A stretch of DNA of 64,000 bases from NCBI GenBank assembly GCA_947683425.1, contig CANTUQ010000070.1, positions 770,001 through 834,000 on the forward strand, read 5' to 3'. Shown here piece after piece: positions 55,621 through 64,000 of the stretch (positions within the stretch are counted from its first letter, which is position 1; each line of letters begins with the position of its first letter). The stretch is from Excoecaria cochinchinensis. Its lineage: Eukaryota; Streptophyta; Magnoliopsida; Malpighiales; Euphorbiaceae. The notes beneath the pieces are model-generated. The model saw nothing but the letters and a program-made list of their open reading frames with translations, ran no database searches and was not told where the DNA came from. Position numbers and translations under genes: made by a program.

Positions 55621-57740
55621 TATCGCAGAGGATTGCTGGTTCGTTAATATATAAGGATTTTATCTCCGCAGAGGATTCTATGGGTAGCATGCATAGGATG
55701 ATAAAGATGCCATTTTTAATTTACAAGTTAGCTAGGAACAAAACATATATTCACAGGACAGCTTTTAGTTTTCCAGACCAATTAAAAATTGCTGGTTCGT
55801 TATGTTACATGTCCCCACGTATAAATTACCAATTAAAACTGCTAAAAAGGACACTACTTTCTAACTTGTTCCATGGGCCAAGGAAGGGATAAGCTTCTTG
55901 TCTATTTATTGCTCTAGTTTAGGGATGCTCTAGTTTAGGGATTGAATAGAAGTTGAAAGTTATGGAGAGGTTGTTGCTGACCCTACATTCCATTATCACT
56001 TCTTTTTGTTAAGTAAACACACAGCCTCAGCAAAATGAGTACAATATTATTATTTAATGAGATTCATAAATTAATTTTGACTGGTTTTAGTTAGCACTAG
56101 CTCCTTGATAAAACTATTGTGACTACTCGCTAGGCTAGCCCTCTATGCACAGACAGACATAAAACAACATGGATAATTATGACACATCCAACAACAGCCC
56201 CATAGTTAAGATTTGGTTGACAAAATCAAAGCTATATGTATAGTTACATTATACGCAGGGCATTTGAATTTCTGATGAAAAAGATTTTAAAGTACAATTT
56301 ACAAGGATATGCCATTGATGAAGCGTAATATTTGATTGTTACAATTAATTCTACAATAATAATAACATTGAGACCATGAGTTTAAATTAAAAATCCAATT
56401 AAAATTTTCAGAAATATAAGAGTAGATTTAATTAAGAAAAGTTGAAGCAAACCGGATGGCACGTGTATGATCCAAAGCATGTGGAATAGAGTACGGAGGA
56501 GGGGCTAAATTAATAATCTAAAACTGACAGAAAGTGCATCAGAATGAGATGTCATGCTCATATACTTACTGGAAGTATATTATAGTCAACTGAACTGCAG
56601 CGGAAAAAAAATAATGCTCATATTTTGTCTTACAATTTTCATGTCTCTTTCTATTACATGCTCCCAAATCTAAGATGAAACTCTAGTTTTAGGATAAAAA
56701 ATGTTTTAGAAAAATTGAAGAAATTTTCTCTTTGTGCAATAGAAAAACATATATATACATCAAATTATTTTGGACGAATTTAATTTATAAAGAAAAGAAA
56801 GAGAAGATAGATGGCATATGATTTGCAGTGAAAAGATTCATCAAAAGATAAATGAAGTGAAAGCTACCTTTATGAATATCAAAATTTTCGTACCTTAAGA
56901 GATGTCAAAATACTTTATGAATATATATCATGGTATAGATTCAACATAAAAATAGAGAATAAAAAATTAAAAAGAAAGCTATGCAAAGAAATACAAAAGA
57001 AGAAAGAAATACAAAACAAAAGATGGGTTCATTTGGCCATGACTATTCAAATTCTACTCAAATTCATTTACTTCATGATTAAAAAAGTAAATAATTTCTA
57101 TTAAAAAGTATATAATTTTCATTAAATTTAATCTTGTAAAGTCCTTTAAAATTCACCCTATCCTCTATATTTTTCCTTTTTTTTTTTCTATTTTCTCCTC
57201 CTTCTACCTCCATCATCACAAATAGTTTAAAATTCATATCTAAATGGCAAGTCATCAATCTAGTTATAAAATGTTTTCTTAAATTTTGGCATCTCACTCC
57301 TTAAAATTCCTGCTTGATCCACCCTTATTATATATAGATATGAGTTGAATTATTCTACTTTCATTTTTCACGCATTAAATTCTCTTTTAGACTTAGTACA
57401 TTCTATGATAAAATAAATATTTTCTTAATCATAGTACTAAATTGGTGTTTAACAATCAATTAAAAATGTAGAAGGTGATAATTTTATTTTTTTATAATTA
57501 CATTTATAATTGTAATTTAATCAATACATAATGCCATATGATGAGAAATTTCATGCCTGATATCAAAAGCATAGATGTATCCTTAAACAGCTTACTAGCA
57601 TTTAGTAATCACATCATCCAATGAAGAATCGCATGTGGGTAAGAAATGTTATAAATGGCACAGATGATGGCAGTTACTAGATTATTAAGAAAATATAACA
57701 TTCCAAATGTTGTTCTTCATGTAAATTAGATAGCAATTAA

Positions 57741-59045
57741 TGTTGGTCCCAAAGACACACAAGAGGGGGGGGGGGGGGGGGGAGGGGTGAATTGGGTGTC
57801 ACGAAATTTTTTGCCTGATTTTCTAATGGAACAAATTTGATAAAAAATACAGAATTCTGACTTTAAGAATAGAAATGCAGTGCAAGTAAAGATCAGATTT
57901 TTCTAAAATCTTTTACAATAGAAAACTCAAGTAATAACTTTAAAAATGAGTGAATGAAACTTGTTGTGACAATTTTAGAATATTTTCTAAGAAATGATTT
58001 TGAAATCACGACAATCAGAATTTTAAAAACAGAGTAGCAGAAATTGCAGAGTATCAAAAAAGAGAGTAGAAAAGCTGACACATAAATTATAGTGGTTCGG
58101 CTAACTTGCGTACCTCCACTCCCCAATATATAGTTCTTGAGCTTTTCTCTCAACTCTTAACTCTTTTAAGGGCAAGAGTCAAAGCCAATATACAATCCTA
58201 GATTTGTATATCTACCCACAATCTTTTTCCCAAAGTAAAAGATTAAAACACTTACTAGAATTCTTCCTAGGTTTCTAGCCAACCCAACTCACAATATTTT
58301 ACAATAGAATTTCCTCATACTAAGATTACAACAAAAAAAATATAACCAAATTGAGGAGAATATGTAAAGAATGAAGTGCAAAGATGTGGAAAGTGAGATA
58401 AAAAATTTAAGCTTTTCTCTTAAGAGTTAGAATTTCTTTTCAAACTTTTTCTAACCTTCTAATGGGTAGAACATCATCTATTTATACTCAAAAAATCAGT
58501 TTTAGGTGCTTAAATAAAAAAACTAGCCGTTTATGGCTGTTGGAGGGCAAAACAGACAAGATAAAATCCAACTAACCGTTATCTAGCCGTTATTTTTGTC
58601 TTTTAGTGCGATTCTGAGTTTTGCCCAGAATTCTGATACGAACATAAATTCAGTTAGAAAATGACAGTTAGAAATTCCTTTAGAAATCTGATACACAGAA
58701 ATTCATTTTCTCAAAGACCAATTTCTGATGAAAGACCAATTTTGATCAAAAGTTAATTTTCTAACTTAAAAACATTTTTGTGCAATTTTAAAATTAAAAT
58801 GTGCATGCATGAATGAGAATATTTTGCTTCAATTTGATCTTATATTTTAATAACCTAATTTCTAGCAAACTAAGACAATAAATAAATTTACAACTTAAAT
58901 CCATGCTGTCTTCAAAATTGTGATCCTTTACATCAGACAAACCCATAGAAAAGTTCCTGCAGAAATTTGCTTAGAAAAAAATTCTTAATAGAGTTTATTT
59001 AAAGTTTAATAATCATCAAAATCAGAGTGTGACCTTGGGCTAACA
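57741..59045 (-). repeat. Copia 3' LTR, 1305 bp
   Basis: Minus strand TGTTAGCCCAAGG (59045) to GGGACCAACA (57741). Minus-strand TATAAATAG at 58486-58478 is a likely TATA box. The outer flank is ATTAA. Near the lower edge is an 18-base G run (57765-57782). Confidence 0.85.
57765..57782. repeat. Homopolymer of 18 G
   Basis: Uninterrupted G run then AGGGG, close to the LTR end. It is prone to length change and sequencing error, and could form a G-quadruplex. Confidence 0.9.
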
Positions 59046-59066
59046 ATCTCCTCCTTTTTGATGATG
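59046..59066 (-). other. Copia polypurine tract
   Basis: Minus strand ATCAAAAAGGAGGAGAT directly before the 3' LTR, within the phrase TTTTGTCATCATCAAAAAGG common to many plant Copia elements. Confidence 0.85.
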
Positions 59067-60850
59067 ACAAAACCTTAATAAACTCTAATTAGAAGTCTAT
59101 CTAGATTAGTCAAAAAAAAAAATCTCCCCTTGAGTATATGCATGGGGGTAAGAACAATGAAATTACTTAATTATATCCCTTGTACAACAATATAGACAAA
59201 ACAAACGCATAACCATTTGATCAAAAATTCTCAGTCAACAGGAAGGATCATCAATTTGCAAAATCAACACAATAAGCTCAAAATAGTAACCCAATCCTCA
59301 CAACAGACAGTAAACCAACATAAATATATGTCAATAGACAGTAACCAAACATATATATCTTCCCCTTTTTGTCATCAGCCAAAAAGGAAAGAACCAGCAC
59401 CAAAAGCAAAGGCAGTCCATAAGTAATAAGCAGTTCACAGAAATCCCAAAAATAATCACAGAGATCCAACAATATCCAATAAAATTTTACTATCAGTTCT
59501 GCATAAAACATATCACGAGTATTCCCAATATATCACATATCACATATTTTCAATATTGTAATTTTTCTCCAATAAAATTCAATTCAATGTATAAACTCAT
59601 TTTTCAATCAAAATACCAACTCAGTATATCCCAAATTTTCTTCAATAAAAAATCAATTCACATATATCAGCTCAACATATATATCACTATATTTAGCCAA
59701 TAAGTCAACATATTCCAATTTTTCAAATTTTGATTTTGAACAAAAATCAACAATTTGATTTTTAACAAAAATTAATCAACAGATCGACAAATCAACATAT
59801 CAAAATTCAATCAACAAATTCAACCTTCTTCTTCCCCATTTTATCATCAGCAAAAGGGAAGAGAAAAAAAAACAACCAATTTATCACAATAATATATAAT
59901 CAAAAATATTTTCAAGGCAAACCTAACAACAAAATTATTTTTCAAGTCACTGAGATATAATAGAAATTACCTTACGAGAGCAGATTCGGAGAGACTTGAA
60001 TTTTCTTTTACCAATTTGAATGATGAATCGAATTTCGGTGAAATTTTCCAAAAGCTTATAAAATGATTTTACCAAATTCGGGTAAAATTATATTACCTGA
60101 ATATTCGAACAACAATTTCCTTCCTTCGAATTCCATCCATAAAATTAATTTTGCAATTGATCAGCTCGATCGACTATTTCGGAGGAAATATGGCAGATAT
60201 AATTTTGGGTGATGGTTTCGATTAGGGTTTGATTTTGATTTCCACAGGTTGCATTTCTTGGATTTGGGTTTAGAAGAAATGGGTTGTGATCAAAATTGCC
60301 ATACTTTTGTCTTAAATTTGGGCAAATGGGTAAGGAGGAAATTGGTTTTACAAAGTGGAAATGAAAGTGATGGGAGGATGGAGATGAAGAAATAAACCCA
60401 CTTTCAAATAAAGTATTAAAATGGAAGAGTATAAAGCAAGTTTGACATTAAATGAAAAGTAACTTGAAAAGACTTTGGAAAAGACAAAAATCAAAAAGTA
60501 AAATCCATTTTCCAACGAGATAACAATTGATTTTAAGCTCAAAAATTAAATTGGCCTCATTCTTCACGTTAGCTAAATTCAAAAAACTGATTTTGTTTCC
60601 AAGAAGAAGATCAAACCTTTTTTTTTTTACTTTGAAAAAGTAAAAAATAAAATAACTATTTTGTCTTTAGCCAAAAATATAAGCCTTTTATAATAGAACA
60701 CGGAAGAGAAAGTCACATAAACATATTTTAATATTTAAAACCAGTAAGATAACAAAGAAAAAATTGCATCACGCATTTTCACACTGATTTCAAAATTAAC
60801 CAGCAGATTTCTTATCAGAATTTCGTTAGAAAACGTACCTCAATAGAAAA
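59067..60850 (-). other. Copia region between pol and 3' LTR
   Basis: 1.8 kb without a credible frame. It contains two more purine-tract-like strings (minus-strand GATGACAAAAAGGGGAAGA at about 59377-59359 and GATGATAAAATGGGGAAG at about 59848-59831). Some Copia lineages keep an env-like frame here; none is visible. Confidence 0.6.
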
Positions 60851-61671
60851 CTAAATTTCTGATATACCCATTCCTAACTTCCTTCTTAGTTGACAGAATC
60901 TATCTTCTTTAAGAGGCTTGGTGAAGACGTCTGCTATCTGATTTTCAGTAGAAACAAATTCTAACAAAATATCTCCTCTTTGCACATGATCACGTATAAA
61001 GTGATATCTAATCTCAATGTGCTTTGTTCTTGAATGAAGAATAGGATTCTTTGATAAATTAATAGCACTTGTATTATCACAATATATTATAATATTGTCA
61101 AATTCTATCCCGTAATCTTTCAATTGCTGTCTAATCCATAGAATTTGAGCCACACATCCACCAACTGCTATGTACTTTGCCTCTGTTGTAGATAATGCCA
61201 CAGAATTTTGCTTTCGGCTTGACCATGTGATTAGAGAGTTTCCCAGAAAATGGTAAGCACCAGAAGTACTTTTTCTGTCTATCCTACAACCAGCGTAATC
61301 AGCATTTGAATACTTGATGAAATCAAAAGATGTGTTCTTTGATTACCAAAGTCCTAATTCTTGTGTTCCACATAGATATCTCAGAATTCTCTTAACGGAA
61401 GACAAATGTGATTCCTTTGGAGCTGATTGAAAACGTGCATAAAGGCAAACACTAAAATGAATGTCAGGTTTACTTGTTGTTAAGTACAGTAGTGACCCAA
61501 TCATACCTCGATACAACTTTTTTTCAACATTTTTCCCTTTCTCATCCTTGTCAATCTTTATAGTTGAGGTCATAGGAGTGCTAGCAGATTTTGCATCAGA
61601 CATTTTGAACTTCTTCAGCAATTCCTTAGTATACTTTGATTGACTTATGAATATACCATTTGCACATTGCT
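60851..61671 (-). pseudogene. Copia pol: RT C-terminus and RNase H
   Basis: Minus strand: Q-S-K-Y-T-K-E-L-L-K-K-F, S-T-P-M, Y-R-G-M-I-G-S-L-L-Y-L-T-T-S-K-P-D-I, A-K-Y-I-A-V and C-D-N-T-S-A-I-N-L-S, H-I-E-I-R-Y-H-F-I-R and I-A-D-V-F-T-K-P-L. These are the standard Copia RT end and RNase H motifs, in order. A TAA (61345-61343) replaces the Tyr codon after G-L-W; otherwise the frame is open to the stop at 60851. It begins abruptly at the LINE poly-A. Confidence 0.93.
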
Positions 61672-63138
61672 TTTTTTTTTATAAGCAGATACTATTATTA
61701 GAGAGGAACATCAATACATAGAGACAAATTATATATGACTCCCATCTCCTGGCTATAAACCTATGATTAAACAGCCACTAACCAAGAGTAGAATAGATAG
61801 AACCACCAAACCACAAAATAGGGCACCTATCGTGGCCCCCAACCAATCCACCACCAATAATCTGGACCCATCTAAAGGAAAAATAGCCAAAAGGGATAGA
61901 CTGCTAACCAAACATACAAGAAGAAACAAAAAGACAATAGCATAAATAAGAGAAGCAGCAACCATCCGACTATGTACACTTCCAGGACCACAAAGTCTGC
62001 ATCAGCTTGTTGCAACAGAGAAGAGAACCAAGAACGACAGCAGCAGAGAGCCTCAAATCATTCCCCAAGCCACCAATTTTTCAGCTGCTTATAAACAGCA
62101 ATATTCTGATATCTCCTGCCCTCTAACCGCCCATCAGCTTACAGAAAACTAGGTCCTCCAGACACCACATGAGGACCAGGCCAGTTAATTTACCCAAGCT
62201 ATGAAATCTTCCTCACGATTAGCCCCCTGTTTTGCAAGTGTGTCTGCAAAACAAATTGCCTTCTCTATTCTTATGCAAAAAACAAACCTTAGATAATCTA
62301 CTCAAAAGGTTTGTAATTTCCAGGGTCGTTCAATTGTAGGATTATTTAGCCATGAGACTGCTGCCTGCGAATCCAACTCAAAAATCACCTGTTTGTTTGC
62401 TCTACTAAGAAATCAATGGAAACTTGGAGAGCTTTGAGTACAGCTAGAATTTCAGCAGAAATAGCTTTGTTGTGCCCAATGTTACAAGAGAAAATACATT
62501 GGACTGTTCCTGAGGAATCCCTGAGCACACCCTCCGATTCCTGAAGGACCCGAATTCCCCAGAGAGGATCCGTCTGTATTCCACTTCAGAGAGTCCGCGT
62601 TTGGGGACTGCCATAAGACCTTAGGACTATATTTGGGATTAACCTTCAACTTTTGATCCTTCTGCCGCAAGACTAAGATCTTGTCCAGCAAGAGAGCATA
62701 AATCCTTGTGTGCCTTGGTCCAAAAGAAAGATCTGGCTAGACAAAGGTTGAATAAAGATGTAACATCTAGAACTTTGGAACCGAAAAATACTACAGCATT
62801 TCTCTCTAGCCAAATTGACCAGATACAGGCCAACAAATGATGTTCCATACTTTTTTCACCATTGAGCCTTTTGCAAAGAATTGCCATTGATTAACAATAT
62901 CAGAAAAGCTTCCTGGGATACAGCACTCAAAGCCCCACCACCGAAAAATTTTATACCAGAGGGAGGAAGAGAGGGGGCAAGTAACAAATAGATGATCAGA
63001 ATTTTCAATAGCTGAGTTGCATAGAGCACAGAAAGAATTTTGTGGCGGTATGATACCTCGGCTGTCTAGAAATGACTTGGTGCTGATCTTATTTAATAAA
63101 CACATCTAGAGAAAAATCTCAACCTTTGGGGCACTATC
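61672..63138 (-). mobile_element. LINE (L1-type), 3' part, minus strand
   Basis: The poly-A tail appears as a T run at about 61672-61682. Upstream on the minus strand: a C-x2-C...H...C zinc-finger reverse-transcriptase-associated domain (63105-62806: F-C-A-L-C, D-H-L-F-V-T-C-P, W-Y-K-I-F-R-W-W) and an RNase H start (W-N-T-D-G-S-S-L-G-N, about 62590-62530). Later RNase H sequence is stop-broken, and a TAG replaces Trp near 63108. The 5' part is cut by an LTR at 63139. Inserted into the Copia pol. Confidence 0.88.
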
Positions 63139-64000
63139 TGTAACACCCCGCCATCCCCGTTGGAAGGATACCGGGATACCGAAATGCCACGCGGACAAAC
63201 ATATAAACAATTCAAATACATGCTAATAAAATAAAACAAAACATAACTTGTAAAGAAACTTTTAAATCATTTATAGAAAAACCTTTAACATATACATATA
63301 TATATATATATCACTATCGATTTACAAAAAGGCTCGTAAGCAAATACATATACAAAAGAATACTATAACTTGTTCCTTTACAAAAGCTTCATTTTGCAAT
63401 ACACAAGCCATATACAAAACTATAGCGGAAGACATCAAAAATATAACAACTTCATCCAAAAAGACTTCTAGTGGCCGACCGCAGATATCAACTCCAAATC
63501 GAACTCGCCACCTGCACGGGAAAAGAGCCCGTGCTAAGCGATAACGCTTAGTGGGGAGAAACAAAACAAAATAACAATATACATATAACATATGTGCAAC
63601 AATACTATAATCAATATACTAGATGCATATCATCAGGGTATACAAGAATTCATGTGCATTATATCCATTTATTCTTGTTATAAACATCTCAACATATACA
63701 ATACATGTACACATATAGCCTGATTAGTCGGAATAAACTCATTAGAAGTGGATACGGTCAAATGGATACTGATAGAACACAGTATCCCAAGCATATAGAG
63801 ACATGAGTCTCAACATGTAACTTTCATATAGAGACGAGGTCTCGCTTTATTTCCATATAGATCCCACAGGATCGAAACAAAGATCCAAACGGACCCGCAT
63901 ATAACATTTTATCATATAGCAGCTGCACACACACTCTGACCTAAGTAAGTGCTTACTTATCCACTACTATGACTTATTCAGGCTCAAATGATACAACTCA
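63139..64000 (-). mobile_element. LTR of the hairpin-bearing Gypsy-like family, continues past window
   Basis: Begins TGTAACACCCCGCC at 63139, a classic Gypsy LTR terminus, directly inside LINE sequence. Minus-strand orientation is inferred from the hairpin at 63551-63534. No coding sequence to the window end. Confidence 0.7.
63515..63551 (-). other. LTR hairpin motif, copy 3, double hairpin
   Basis: Minus strand: CTAAGCG pairs with CGCTTAG over a four-base loop (63551-63534), then CACGGG pairs with CCCGTG (63533-63515). An AG follows at 63513-63512. Confidence 0.65.

Larger units (their letters stand above)
53957..57740. other. Non-genic DNA with a dispersed direct repeat
   Basis: No convincing gene. 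It holds the 370 bp repeat pair listed separately and a smaller repeat, GATTGCTGGTTCGTTA, near 55629 with an AATTGCTGGTTCGTTA partner near 55787. The upper boundary of the CACTA is probably somewhere here. Confidence 0.45.
57741..61671 (-). mobile_element. Copia retrotransposon, 3' half, minus strand
   Basis: Minus-strand order: RT end and RNase H (61671-60851), a 1.8 kb untranslated stretch, purine tract, 3' LTR (59045-57741). The upstream part of pol is cut by a LINE at 61672. One nonsense codon interrupts pol. The 5' LTR is outside the window or lost. Confidence 0.88.

Noticed and set aside
55506..55892. 128-codon plus-strand frame
   Set aside because: It starts inside a duplicated non-coding repeat, shows no family motif or splice context, and has no match in the other repeat copy beyond the shared part.
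1..64000. Bacterial-type operons, phage or integrated virus genes
   Set aside because: No such coding sequence was seen. All polymerase and integrase motifs belong to plant Gypsy, Copia and LINE elements.

Overview
This is nuclear DNA of a flowering plant, almost certainly a eudicot. It is AT-rich, has GT-AG introns, and carries a coiled-coil NBS-LRR resistance gene, a receptor-like cytoplasmic kinase relic, a piece of a ClpX gene, and a dense nest of plant transposable elements (Athila-type and Tat-type Gypsy, Copia, TRIM, LINE-L1, CACTA, hAT, MULE, PIF/Harbinger). The species cannot be named from the sequence. Only one gene looks functional: the CNL gene on the minus strand at 5792-15632.

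Layout. 1-2305: end of a Gypsy-like LTR, abutting a minus-strand Copia remnant (2306-3045) whose LTR cuts off a kinase pseudogene (3046-4554). 5792-15632: CNL gene with six inferred coding exons. The last three LRR exons are a tandem exon-plus-intron duplication, and every internal exon boundary is phase 0. 16493-17200: hAT MITE. 17492-21537: complete non-autonomous LTR element of Tat type with the target duplication ATATC. 22296-29379: a family of direct repeats, one copy split by a Tourist MITE and another TIR element, each with a TAA duplication. 29380-40440: decayed Athila-type element on the minus strand, containing a hAT MITE and a 3.1 kb CACTA that itself holds a MULE-type foldback.

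40440-44615: a second LTR of the first family with two MULEs inside. 44960-46740: CACTA fragment split by a ZMYM1-like hAT. 46744-47336: complete TRIM with the target duplication TTTGT. 47459-48120: 5' part of a ClpX gene, abutting a CACTA (48166 to at least 53956) whose transposase was split by a 3.6 kb LTR insertion flanked by AGTAG. 53957-57740: non-genic DNA with a 370 bp direct repeat. 57741-61671: minus-strand Copia 3' LTR and 3' pol, interrupted by a LINE (61672-63138), itself interrupted by a third LTR of the first family (63139 to the window end).

No gene cluster or operon is present. The main biological story is a resistance gene that has grown by exon duplication in TE-rich surroundings, where nesting gives a relative insertion order. 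The most interesting unexplained signal is a small hairpin that recurs in the three LTRs of one family (1709-1729, 44221-44240, 63534-63551). Its stem is kept perfect by compensatory changes and it lies 22-27 bases before an AG. I found no evidence of a wholly new enzymatic system. All similarities are from reading the sequence; no database was searched.
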